64,000 bases of DNA from Labyrinthula sp. Ha (lineage: Eukaryota > Sar > Bigyra > Labyrinthulida > Labyrinthulaceae), in the NCBI GenBank assembly GCA_015227615.1, contig JAALGZ010000057.1:151156-215155 (forward strand), read 5' to 3'. A model generated the notes under the pieces. That model was not told the DNA's origin. It saw only the letters and a list, made by a program, of their open reading frames with translations, and made no database searches. Both the position numbers and the translations under genes were made by a program. This document shows positions 52,910 through 63,989 of the stretch, piece by piece; position 1 is the stretch's first letter, and each line of letters opens with the position of its first letter.

Positions 52910-55900
52910 TGGTTGCGATGGAAGTAAACGAAAATCAGAACGATCCCGTGGAAGAACGAACAGCACGGAGTGAAAACTCCAACTTAACCCAAGGGGAAAC
53001 TCATTTACAAAACTTTCCTGCTTCAACTAGAACACTTACAAAGCTAGAAATTACAAATGAAGCAATTAACGAAGAATTCTAGAAAAAAGGACGAAAAAGA
53101 TTGGAAAACCTTTTACGATCAAAAACTGATCAAAATCAATTCGAACTTCTGAAACAAGGTGTTGAGATGTACCTGCTTGCCTTAAAATTACAAATTAATG
53201 GAACATCTCTACGAAAATTCTTTAAATCTCACGACCGCAGCATCATTGATGAGCTGTTAGAATCTTACAATCCGCTTACTCAAAAATCTAACTACATTCT
53301 AGAGGAAGAAATTGACGATGAACTTTCAGATGACATCATTTCTCTTTGGAAAAAAGACGTTGTTTTCTTACGAACAATCCGAACCCCACATCGTTTTTGC
53401 AAAATCCTGCGACGCATCGGGGCTGTTACATTCTTACCTACACAAACCAGAAAAAGAATTAACTTTGGAAACTTGATTTACAGCTGTTGGGAGGAATCAG
53501 AACCCATTACAGACTTCGTTAAACGCTTTGATTCTTTGGTACAACAGGCTAATCAGATCAAGATGATGCAAAATGACTCTGATTTACTTACACTTTTTCA
53601 AACTAAGATTCTCTTCAGAAGAAACAACAATCAGAAAATTTTTACAGTTGTCAACAATTTGGATTCAAAAGATCTACCATTAAAGGATTACATGAGTGAA
53701 GTGACACAAGCCGTACTTCAGCATGACAATTCAGGTTTGATCCCTTTTGATGCTCCAAGTACATCAGTTGTTGCATTTACAAAGAAAATTGTTTCTTCTA
53801 ATTCAAAAGGTACATTGTGTTTCAATTGCGGTGAAGATTTTCCACACAAAGGCAAACAATGTGCTGCTAAAGGTGCTACCTGTTCTTACTGTGGCAAACC
53901 TAATCATTTTGCAAAGGTGTGTTCAACCAACCCAGAACGTACATTACAACTTCCCAAGATGAAGAAAAAACCAACAAAGAAAACAGTAGCAGTAACATCT
54001 ACAAAAGAAAATTTTAATCCTTTCAGTTTCGCTACTTCTCTTTGTACCACAGGTTCAAACTCTTTAGCTGGGCTGGATTCATGCAGCGATGTTTTTGTTT
54101 TCAGAAGCGCTGATTTTTTTACACACATGGATCAGAAGCCTGGTAAACTTATACTTACAGAAAATTCTGGTAGCTACGAAAGCACTGGAACAGCCAGATT
54201 TGCATTCAAAGAATTTCCTTCTAAGTTTTTTACAGTACAGGCAATTTACATGCCAAGTGCAAATTTCAACATTTTGTGTACCTACGATCTAGAGCAACAG
54301 AATGTTAAAGTCAACCATCGCTCTAGAAATGTACAACTAGAAACAGGAAACAAATTAAAAATAATTTTACTTGGAAAGAAAAGCTTCATTGAAATCATTC
54401 CACTAGGGAAATCAGTTTTACAAACCTCTGATCCAAATCTAATGCATCGTAGGTTGATGCACCTCTCAGAGGACAAACTTAAACACGCTGGTTTCATTAA
54501 GTGTTCTCAAAAACTGAACAGCTGCCAAGTCTGTCTTCAGACAAAAGCTAAACACAACCCAGTGAAGAATTTAATTCACAAAATGAAACTCTCTCCTGAT
54601 TCCAAAGGTCAAGCTTTTTCAATGGACTTACTCATTCCGCCAAAACACTCGATGAAACCAGTCAATGGTGTTGTGGATGCATTGATTCTAGTTGACCTGA
54701 AAACAAAATTAATTAGAGTTGCTCCTTTAAGAACACTTCAATCAAAAGATTTACTTGCAGCTCTTTACTACCTTCTTTCTACACTTAAAACTTTACCAAA
54801 AACGATTGTTACAGACCGCCAATCTGGCTTTACGGCAGAACACTTTGTCAACTCAATTTCGGCAAAAGGCATTCATTTACGTTTTGTCCCTAGAGATCGA
54901 CACGAAACTTTCAATGGAGTTGCTGAACGAACGATTGGTATCTTAAAGGTCATGGCTTCAGCCGCCCTACTACAGTCTAAACTTGATGACTCCTTTTGGA
55001 TCTACGCAGTCAAATTTGCAAGTTACATCAAGACCAGAGTACATCACAAAACGCTTGGTGAATCGCCATACAGACTAGAAACTGGGCAAGAGCCAAACCT
55101 TTCTTCACTTAGAACCTTTGGTTGCTGTTGTTTTACGTTGAAGTCTTCTGGAACGAAGACAAACGAATTTCAAGAAAGAACAGACACTGGTCTCTTTCAT
55201 GGACTGTAGGAACTTTCAAGTTTCAATACAGCAATCATCTACAAACTCAGTACTGGAAAAATCATTTACCCTCAACTAACCGATGTTTGGTTCCAAGAAT
55301 CAAGAACACATGATCAAATCGATCAAAATCCACCAACTTTCTCATTTGGTGACATCAAAATTGTTGACAAAACTGAAAATGACCCAATTTCTGAGGACGA
55401 TTTTGAATCTGATGATGACGATGATTTCAGTCCAGATTTTGGTATACACTATGTACGTTATGGCCAGAAGGCAAATCAACAAGAAAATCATGATTTTGAG
55501 CATGATGATAATTTCGATGAAAATCCCCCTTCAGCAGATGTTCAACTCGATCAGGATCAAGATGCACATGATCCAACCCCATCTGCCGAAGTGACAAACC
55601 CTGAAACACCTAAAACGAGCGAAAACTACAATGCTCGTCTACCAGTCACAACGCGATCTGGGAGAAATGCAACGAAATTCGACCTAAATCGGATGTCAGC
55701 TTTCACGTTGAACACAACTGAAGAAACAACACACATCATCAAGCCTAAAACAAAAGGTCAGAAAGAAAAGCTACGGAAGAAGATCATTCAGTCTAGAATT
55801 GATCAGAAACCTTCCATTTACCGTGACACAAGAGGTCACCCAGACGAAGCATCTTACAAGAAAGCGGTCGAAAAAGAACTCAAAGCTTTGGAAGAACGAA

Positions 55901-57373
55901 AGGTTCTCAAAGTGATTAATCGCTCTGAACTTCCTGAAAATGCTTACGTTGGAAAATGCACGATGCTTGTGAAACAAAAACGCAATGGTAGTTTCAAAGC
56001 AAGATGTGTTTACAATGGAAGATCTCAGAAATTCAAAATTACACCTTACCGCAGTTCTCCTACCTTAGACTACAACAGTCTTGCAGTTGCACTAGCAGTT
56101 GCAGCTCGAAGACAGTTCCATTTTAACACTTTAGATGTTAGTACCGCATTCTTGTACGCGGATCTACCTGCTGGCACTACACTCTACTGTGAAATCCCTG
56201 ATGGACATGAACTGAAACATGACAAGACTAAAGTAATGAAGATTGAGAAAGCACTTTACGGTCTGAAGGAAAGTCCCAAGCTTTGGTTTGACAATGTTTC
56301 TGCTACAATTCAAAAACTTGGACTCAAACAAGCGATCTTTGACGAGTGTGTCTTCTACAAGAAAGATTTAATTACTTTACTTTACGTTGATGATGTACTG
56401 ATGCTCGGTACAAAACAAGAAATTGCAAACTTCTCAAAACAGTTTGGGAAAACTTACAAAATTACATTAGGATCACTAGATCAGAAAACAGACTTCTTAG
56501 GAGTTAACATTGAAAGAAAACCCAATGGAGACTACCAAATTGACCAAACCAAACACATTGAGAAAACTTTAGAAAAATTCAAGGATTTCAAGACTAAAGA
56601 CAAATTTACACCATTACCTTCTACTTTCGCTGAGGCTGTTGAGAACAATTCCAATGCTAAAAGCATTAAATTTCCGTACAGAGAATTGCTTGGATCTTTA
56701 ATTTACTTACGACTTACAAGATTTGATTTACTCTACGCGTTACATGCGCTTAGTCAACTTTCTGAACACGTGACAAGTTTTGCAGTAAAGTCAATTCTCA
56801 ACACATTAGGTTACATTAGTAGAACGAAACATCAAAAACGAATTTTTTACTCAGATCAATCAAATGGTGAAATTACACTTCTTGCCTTTTGTGATGCTGA
56901 ATGGGCCTCTAACTCACTTAACAGAAAAAGTGTTAGTGGTAACTTCATTTACTTTGGTCAATCGCTCATTACTGGCAGAAGTTCAAGACAAAGGACAGTT
57001 GATACCTCTGCTGCCGGAGCTGAGCTGATTGAAATTTACAAGACAGCAAAACATTTGCAAGGAATCTACGGATTGTGCATGGATTTAGATTGCAAAGTCA
57101 AGCTACCTTCAGTGATTTTTACAGATTCACTTAGTTCAACTAAAACCTTAGAAAAGACAGTTTCTCCAGAGCAAAAACACATGAGTGTTGCAATTCATTT
57201 CTTAAAAGGACTCATTCGTTCAGGAAAACTAAAGGTGATTTTCATCAAACGCGAATTCAACATTGCTGATCTTCAAACGAAACAGAATCCAAGAGCTGAG
57301 TTTGAAAAACTTTGGAACATGACTCATTCAAGGATGAAGTGGCAGCATTTGAAGATCTAAAAAGACCGCATGG

Positions 57374-57673
57374 AGTCAGACACTAAGCAGTCGAGTGTAC
57401 GACTCTCTCCATACTGACTGTTTACACTTTACATAGTTATAATACAATATTACATTACTGCACAATTGGTGCAACTTTACATAATACATTTTTACTAATA
57501 CATAAGCACCGGAAACAACAAATCGTAAAACCTTAATATCTCAACAACTACTGGGAGTTAGAAAACGTTACTTATATCATTTTAAAGCTCTTTTCAAGCT
57601 CTTTCAGTTTATTAAATTTAATATACGTATCCTCATACATATATAGACGATACGGACAATTACTTGTCTAACT
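57374..57673 (+). repeat. 3' LTR of copia element 2
   Basis: 300 bp, the partner of 52610-52909. Followed by the ACATT target duplication and the 5' half of ROCO B exon 2. Confidence 0.92.
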
Positions 57674-57857
57674 ACATTCACTTCTTTAACAAACTCTTCT
57701 ACTTCTTTTCCAAACCTTTTCCCTTCAATTGGGTTAATATTCCTATCATGCGACCTATGAATTAGAAGGGGAAATAAATTAACCATTGAATCCTGAACTC
57801 ATTGCTTCGATTTCTGTTCTCAAATTGATGTTTAATTGATGGGGCTTTAAATGACAT

Positions 57858-58027
57858 TTTTTACGTTTTTTGTTTAAATTAGTTTTTTTATTTGAAATTC
57901 GAGAAATATATTTTGTCTCATGAATTAATGAGAATCTCGTTTCAAAAATGTTTTTATTATGAAAAATATTCAATCGATCTGATTCTTATTCCATATTATT
58001 CCAAAACAAAAATTAATGAATATAAAC
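57858..58027 (-). promoter_or_regulatory. 5' flank of ROCO gene B, conserved with gene A
   Basis: Aligns with 10730-10900 upstream of gene A over about 170 bp and ends at the same TATAAAC. Likely promoter and 5' untranslated region duplicated with the gene. No core element assigned. Confidence 0.4.
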
Positions 58028-58150
58028 TAATATGGTTTCTTAACGTTAAAAACGTTAATTAACGGGAAAAAATATTCAAATTTTGCTTAACGTTAAGAAT
58101 TCCGTTAATTAGTGGAAAATTAACGTTATCAATAAATTAACGATAGCTTT
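58028..58150. repeat. Cluster of TTAACG/CGTTAA motifs
   Basis: About eight copies of TTAACG or its complement, several as the palindrome TTAACGTTAA, lie within about 110 bp just upstream of the ROCO B flank. The motif resembles half of a Myb recognition site, but this is only a resemblance. It could equally be a decayed short repeat. Confidence 0.4.
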
Positions 58151-58739
58151 TTGGGTTCCCAAAATTTTCTACCAATTTAATATTTTGTCCCAAATTATAT
58201 CTTCATAATATACTATGCCTATATCCTTCCTGTAAAGGAATAAATTTGAAACAAAGGCTGACTTAGAACTAAAAGCAACACAGAATCAACATCATGTGCA
58301 AACTATTTTATATGAAAATCTTCTTATGACTACTTACGTTACCCCTACGCTTATCCTAATCCAAGCTCAAAATGATCTCCTAGATAATAGTTCAATATTC
58401 CAAACTTCTTTTCTAAATAATGTCAAACGATTAATTCTACTCTCTGAGAGAAATGCAACTGAATAAATAGAGGTAATACCGTTGCCATAGCAAGGATTTT
58501 GCACAGTCTTCAAATAGAAGTGATTGTATCTTGGCCCAAATCCTTTTCAGAAAATCTATGATACGCCTTTGGAAAGATATTTTAACTTCCTATGTACTAA
58601 AAGAAGGGAGCTTAGTTTTTCAACAAATCAACCACGGTTCATGTACCTTTTAATAACCGAATATCAAGAAGAAACTTAGCATGTCACTACTTGTCACAGT
58701 AAAAGCTATTTTTCTCAAGCAATCTTTAATCTTTTTAAA
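58151..58739. other. Non-coding stretch
   Basis: AT-rich, no supported feature. Confidence 0.4.
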
Positions 58740-60780
58740 CAAAATAAAGTTAAAAAATGCTTTAAATCCTAGTTTTTAAGATGCCATAGCTCTTTTACTT
58801 TTTTTGTGAAAATACTAGGATTAAACTACGCATTTCTATATTTGAAAAATATTGGTCAATTTCAAGACTTTTTTGTTTCTCTTGTACATCACTTAATTTT
58901 TGTGCAAGAAACTATAATAACTTATTTAGCTTTTTTTAAATACTATTTCTAAGTACTGGCTTTTTAATTTTCTGTATTTGAGTACTGGAGAATACTTTCT
59001 ATTCTGTTCTTTTCACGTCATTCTGTATTTTAGATGAATTTCTAAAAAATTGTAAAGTTCATTTCTCAATAAATTTTTCGACTTATCAAGGACAAAAAAA
59101 AGTTTTGAAAATTTCCTTAAAATATTTCCCGAACTATAAAAAATAATATATGATTTTGAAGAGTAAATTCATGCACGACACAGAATACCACCAAAATATG
59201 ACAAATTCATTTTATATCGATCAGAAAACAATGAAGAAAAGGGTTACACCCCTCCATAAACTGCAAAGGTTAATTCTTATATTTAATTTAGATATAGTAT
59301 TGAACAATCATATTTTATGGTTTCTGTTATTACGTGGTGTTGAAGACTTTATCCACGATTTTTTCAAAAATGCAGTATAATGGCCAAATAATCAAGAATA
59401 CCTTTTCAGGTGCTCTAAAAAATTTAAAACATATAGCAATCTGAATATATCACTTGCTCATATAGAATTTTAGAGTATTAGAACAATATAAAGCAAAAAA
59501 AATACGATAAGTGAAAATAACGTTTATAGTATTTCTTATTTTTTGTCACGAAATTTTCCTAAAATACAATATTAGCAGCCACAATGTGTTTCACATTAAA
59601 AAAATCTTTCCAACCATGTATTTTGTCAAGGTATTCGATAAGGAAGAGTACTTTAAACTCTAAAAAAGCTAATTTTAAGGGTCCTTTTCACTAAGTTTAC
59701 AGATCTCTAAGAAAACATACATTGAAACGTAACATCACGAAGAGCAAGTCTATAGATGATCTGATTCTTTTTAGATCCTAAAGATTCACTATACCTGACT
59801 TCTCAAACCATTTCTCAGGATATTTTTTCTCTAGTTAACTGTAACTGAGGTAAACTTCACTCAGAAAAGTCAAATGTTGAAAATCTGCACATCTGAAAAT
59901 ACGATTTCACTCAGTTTTGCTATAATCCTGTAAGATTTTGTACTAAGGAGCACCAAATAACTGAAAAATACGATTTGTAAACTTTGATTCTGCCTTTTAG
60001 GATATTTTTAAAGTTTTTTTTAAAGAAAAATCGATATTGGGCTTAAATGCTGTTTTTCTAAGCTTCAATCCGTGTAATACCTCGAAAAATTCTCGTCTAG
60101 AGCCCAAACAAACACCATCGCTCAAAATAACGGGTGAAGTTATTTTTAGAAACAACTTTGTTTGAGAATTGGAGTATTCTGTATAGACTTCGTTGCAGTG
60201 TATCCAATTCCCAGGTTCTAAGAAACTCTGAAAACTGATACCTTTAAATGTAAAATATTTTTGAATGGGTGATACCAAGAAATGAAGATCACTAAATAAT
60301 GGATTTTTCCGAGAGGTATGAGTCACTTAGACTTTCATCAGGCTTTACTTGAAGAATGCCCAAAAATTTCCCTACTAATCTTAGCAATAGCTACTAGGCT
60401 AAATATAATTTGGTTTCAAACTCAAGTTGAAAATAACCAATAGTAAACTTCTAATTGGTCAACTACAACGAATTTGAGCTCTAACTTTATAAAAGACCAG
60501 TTTTCAGTTACGTAGAAATAAAAAATTTGAAGTTTGAAGCTATCGTCACTTTTAATTATACAAATCTCTGACATAATATTGCAAACTACAAAATAAGAAT
60601 ACATACTTTTATAGTTTTACAATAGATATAGTATTTCAAAACATATAAAAATTGGAACAAGAAAAACTAGTTTTTAGTAATGAGGATCTGCTTTTTTATT
60701 TTTTCAAAAAAAAGATGTTTTGTAAATGTTTTCTGGTTTAGGTCAGGCAAAAGAGTGATATTTTGTTCTTAAAGTACCCA
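58740..60780 (-). repeat. Unclassified dispersed repeat, copy 2 (about 2.0 kb)
   Basis: Reverse-complement partner of about 30870-32960. This copy keeps a longer open stretch (59997-60326 on the minus strand, 109 codons, containing LGSRREFFEVLHGLKLRKTA) whose counterpart in copy 1 is recognisable but broken. This hints that the repeat once encoded protein, but no family is recognised. Edges are approximate. Confidence 0.75.
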
Positions 60781-61610
60781 GTAACTTCTAGATACGTGGA
60801 TTAAAAACCGTATTAACAAAGGAACCTAGAAACCTAAGGAATTATAAGAAAATATTAAAACTTTATCTCAGCCTCAAATAGCTTGTTTTAGCACTAGTTA
60901 ATTTATTCAACTTACTCAAAGAGCACTCGAGCTCGTAAGTGTGAACTCAAGAAGGTATACGTGAAAGAAATCAAACACAAAGTTCCAAGTTTGTGTAAGT
61001 CACGGTGCTTCTTTAGTTTAAATAAAACATCTTTCACTAGCTGACGCTCAGTCTCAGCATTCTTTAAACCAGTTTTTTTCATTTTTCTATCAAACTTGCG
61101 TTGCTTTGACTCTGTTTTACATAAAGAATTTCAAGATTCAAAAAATACCCAATAGTTTGGAAGCTACCATTACCTCACAATAAACAATAATCTACCAGTA
61201 TAGTACCGTAATTGAAATATACCGTTATATAACGGTAGTATGTTTTGTTAAGAAAATCAACTATCTATACTGTTCTTCTCTCTGTTTTCTCTTATTTATA
61301 TTACTTCTTCCTATTCTTATTTATAATTATAATATTCTTGTATTTATTCTTAGTTTTTTTAAACACTTTTTATGTAGACTTTCTTTTCTATTTAGTGAAA
61401 GATTTATGGCTAAAGATTAGACAAACTAATCTTCATATACTTTCTGAACAGTGAAAAAAACTCTTTTCTAATGTGGTTTAACTAAAAGTTAAATGCTACA
61501 TTTTAGAAAGAATATTTTCCATACAAAACATTCTTTTGTTAAACTTTATGAAACTGAAATTTATTATCAAGAAAAAAGTATATAAACAGGAAATCTAAAG
61601 TAGGAAAGAT
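60781..61610. other. Intergenic region downstream of NAA35
   Basis: AT-rich. Contains a perfect 16-bp palindrome ACCGTTATATAACGGT at 61221-61236 and a T-rich tract around 61245-61380. The part next to 61610 should be the NAA35 3' untranslated region. No gene seen. Confidence 0.45.
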
Positions 61611-63989
61611 TTATTCATTAAGTTTAACAAGTGGAAACTCTATAGTTTCTGTATCTCCAAACTGTACTTTAGAAACAACAATATCTTCCCATTTTTCTTC
61701 TGGTTGTTCCATAATTTGGTTAACAACAACAAGATTCTGTAGACTAAGTTTCATTATCTTTTTAAACCAAGCCTGTTCAACCTCACCTAAGATGCATATT
61801 TTCTCGCCCTTAAGTTCTTTTATTCTTGTTCTACAATATTGATTTGTTTGCTGAAACTTGTCTCTAGCACTTGTTAATAAAACTTTTGCATCAAGGTTTC
61901 CATTTTGATCAGAACTCAGTGCTTCCACAATTTCTCTGAAAGTACGCATATTAGGTCTTGTTAAATTCAACTCTCTAAGAGATTCCAATCTAGTATTGTA
62001 TTTTTGTTCAAGAGTGTCAAAGAATTTTGTTCCTTTTTTGTCATCTCCAACCAATAACTCAGACTTAGAAAACTTGATTAAGAAAATGCATAGAATTCCA
62101 GAAACCAAATATCTTTGTACTTCACTTCTATATGCCGATTTTTGAACAGATTTAACAATTGTTTCACCAACAGATTTTTTAGCAGTCATTTGTTTCGCAG
62201 ATTGAATCTTAAGCATCTTTCTTTTTAGTTTTTTTATTTTGTTCTTATCTTTTCCTTTTTGCTGTTCTTCTTGAAGATCTTTACTTAACTTTTGCAACTG
62301 AGTATCAAAAGAAGATAATCCATATTGTGCAATTTTTCCTCTCATGTCATTAAGTCCTTTGAACAAAAACTCCATCGTCCAAAGCATAAAAAAACTTTCT
62401 TCCACATAACATATTCCTTCTTCACTTATTCTATTTGTTGGATTCAAAGTGTAAATATTCAGCGGAAATCCAAGTTGTACATGAACCAACAATACTTCAT
62501 AAACGTGCATTATTAGAAAACTATTTAAGTAATCTAAATAAACAGTTCCATCTTCAGCTATACCTGTTTTTGCTTTTTCTTTTCCAGCTTTAATTGTCCA
62601 CGCTTTATGATCTAAATATTGTGCTACTTGAGACTTTTCCTTAACAGTTTCTAACCAATTTTTAGCTTGTCTTCTAACTCTTGATCTATTTCCAATCAAG
62701 ATCCTCATTACTTCATATGTTGCTCGAACACCTATTCCTTTTGCCCAAACTTCAGCCCATTCTTGAGTAACATAATTTGGAATTCCATGGCGCTTTAAAT
62801 CAGCCAACAGTGCTTCAACAAAGTCTATTTTACCAAAAATAATATCTTGAATATCATCTGTAACTTCTTGATTTTCCGGATCTATTGGTTTGTTAGATTT
62901 AGATCGTCTAGAATAAAGAAGAGGACAAATTATTGAACGAGATAAAATATTTGGATTCGTTGATGAAAAAGTTTGCAAAAAATGAAACGCGTCGACTAAA
63001 TTATTGCAGTTTCTAAACTCAACAGAAAAAAGACAATCTTTGATAAATCCTCCCAAAACATCAGCTAATGCCTTATCTTCAAACTTATACAAACTTCTTG
63101 GAGGTGTTGGACCAAGAAAATGGCCATTAATATTTCTATCAAATGCCAACTGAAGCAATTCATCATCAGTTGTTTCTTTTTTCAACTCTGGCAAGAGATC
63201 TTGAGCTTCTAAAAAACAACTTTCAGCTTTGCAAAACTTCTCCGTTTGAACCTTGCTAGTTGTAGCCGTTGAACAAAGAGAAATGGCTTTGATTAAGTTA
63301 AGTAATATTTTCAAAGAAACTTTTTCATATTGTGGAACTTTTTCTGAATCTATTAATGTTGTCGATTTAGCGAACAATTGTCTTGATATAGAGGGAAACT
63401 GGAAGTCGCCTAAATAAGCCATGTAATCTTCTTCAGAAAACATATCTGCCGTTAGAATGAGATGATGACATAGAGAACTTAAAGTAACAAAAAGTTCAGC
63501 AGTAGTTCTTAGATAATTATCTTCTTCTTTCCCATCTATTTTCACTTTTTCTTCATCATTGAATAAATCAAAGATTTCTTTTGGAAATGTTGGTTCATTT
63601 GGATTAACAGTTGAATTCTCTGTTTGTATGAAAGTTTTTTCTAGAAAAACAGAAGAAAAAACTGTTGTTAATAAAGAATGTCCTGATAAAAAGTTTGCAA
63701 AATTGAAAAACAATTGATCTGTGATAACTTCAAGTTTATTCCAATTCAAATTTGACAGTTTTTCAAGTCTTTTAGCTATTGAAAGTTTTGTTTGATCTGT
63801 TTCGGTGTTTTGATAAGCAGGATCCATCTTAGCAGACATAAGTTCAAGAGCAGAAAGAGAGTTATATAATGTAAAATCCTTAGCCATATGCATATCACCT
63901 TGTTTTGTGAGTGATTTAGAGATTGCAAGTTTGAATATTCCTGTTATGTCTTTCCATGGACCATTTACTTTAGTTAATGGAGATTCCAT
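61611..63989 (-). CDS. NAA35: NatC N-terminal acetyltransferase auxiliary subunit NAA35/MAK10
   Basis: Single open frame of 792 residues, TAA stop. NAA35 is the large scaffold subunit of the NatC complex (with NAA30 and NAA38) that acetylates N-termini such as Met-Leu or Met-Ile, in the cytosol at ribosomes. Family features: the N-terminal block WKDITGIF, SLSALELMSAKMDP (human has AMSAIEMMDPKMD) and LSGHSLLTTVFSSVFLEK, then EEDYMA, and central alpha-helical repeats with RNRSRVRRQAKNWLE-like basic segments. A lysine-rich stretch (about residues 570-605) may be a lineage-specific insertion. The ATG at 63989 lies 11 bp from the window edge, so an extra upstream exon cannot be excluded. Identification is good. 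Confidence 0.88.
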   Translation of the reverse strand: MESPLTKVNGPWKDITGIFKLAISKSLTKQGDMHMAKDFTLYNSLSALELMSAKMDPAYQNTETDQTKLSIAKRLEKLSNLNWNKLEVITDQLFFNFANFLSGHSLLTTVFSSVFLEKTFIQTENSTVNPNEPTFPKEIFDLFNDEEKVKIDGKEEDNYLRTTAELFVTLSSLCHHLILTADMFSEEDYMAYLGDFQFPSISRQLFAKSTTLIDSEKVPQYEKVSLKILLNLIKAISLCSTATTSKVQTEKFCKAESCFLEAQDLLPELKKETTDDELLQLAFDRNINGHFLGPTPPRSLYKFEDKALADVLGGFIKDCLFSVEFRNCNNLVDAFHFLQTFSSTNPNILSRSIICPLLYSRRSKSNKPIDPENQEVTDDIQDIIFGKIDFVEALLADLKRHGIPNYVTQEWAEVWAKGIGVRATYEVMRILIGNRSRVRRQAKNWLETVKEKSQVAQYLDHKAWTIKAGKEKAKTGIAEDGTVYLDYLNSFLIMHVYEVLLVHVQLGFPLNIYTLNPTNRISEEGICYVEESFFMLWTMEFLFKGLNDMRGKIAQYGLSSFDTQLQKLSKDLQEEQQKGKDKNKIKKLKRKMLKIQSAKQMTAKKSVGETIVKSVQKSAYRSEVQRYLVSGILCIFLIKFSKSELLVGDDKKGTKFFDTLEQKYNTRLESLRELNLTRPNMRTFREIVEALSSDQNGNLDAKVLLTSARDKFQQTNQYCRTRIKELKGEKICILGEVEQAWFKKIMKLSLQNLVVVNQIMEQPEEKWEDIVVSKVQFGDTETIEFPLVKLNE

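Larger units (their letters stand above)
52610..57673 (+). mobile_element. Ty1/copia LTR retrotransposon 2, inserted in exon 2 of ROCO B
   Basis: A 5.06-kb element in plus orientation flanked by the 5-bp duplication ACATT (52605-52609 and 57674-57678). The 300-bp LTRs differ at one place by eye, so it is young. Coding parts from about 52918 to 57360: gag with two cysteine-rich knuckles (CSYCGKPNHFAKVC is one), a protease-like region, integrase with HHCC-type residues, reverse transcriptase (YVDDVL) and RNase H. It is a distinct lineage from element 1: different LTRs, low protein similarity and different codon use (richer in C). It is broken in about two or three places. Confidence 0.95.
45796..57857 (-). 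pseudogene. ROCO-like gene B, disrupted by two copia insertions
   Basis: Exons on the minus strand match gene A one for one: 57784-57857; 57674-57754 plus 52581-52604 (exon 2, split by a copia element); 52471-52551; 52362-52442; 52258-52332; 52145-52228; 52023-52115; and the Roc-COR exon from 51993. Introns are 29 nt except one of 28. The start residues MSFKAPSIK, the LRR exons, GDGRVGKTS, DFGGQE and the COR domain are all present. Damage to this host gene: a 5-kb element inside exon 2, an in-frame TAA at 51963-51965 where gene A has GAA, and a 4.4-kb element just before the end. The duplicated CTAAC shows the original stop was the TAA at 45796-45798, directly after Val-Ser. The downstream Roc-COR part stays open for 552 codons. 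The middle of the Roc-COR exon looks identical to gene A. Probably non-functional now, though a truncated Roc-COR product cannot be excluded. Confidence 0.85.

Noticed and set aside
61245-61454. Hydrophobic plus-strand ORF of 69 codons
   Set aside because: Phe/Leu/Ile-rich translation of a T-rich tract; no start context or family.
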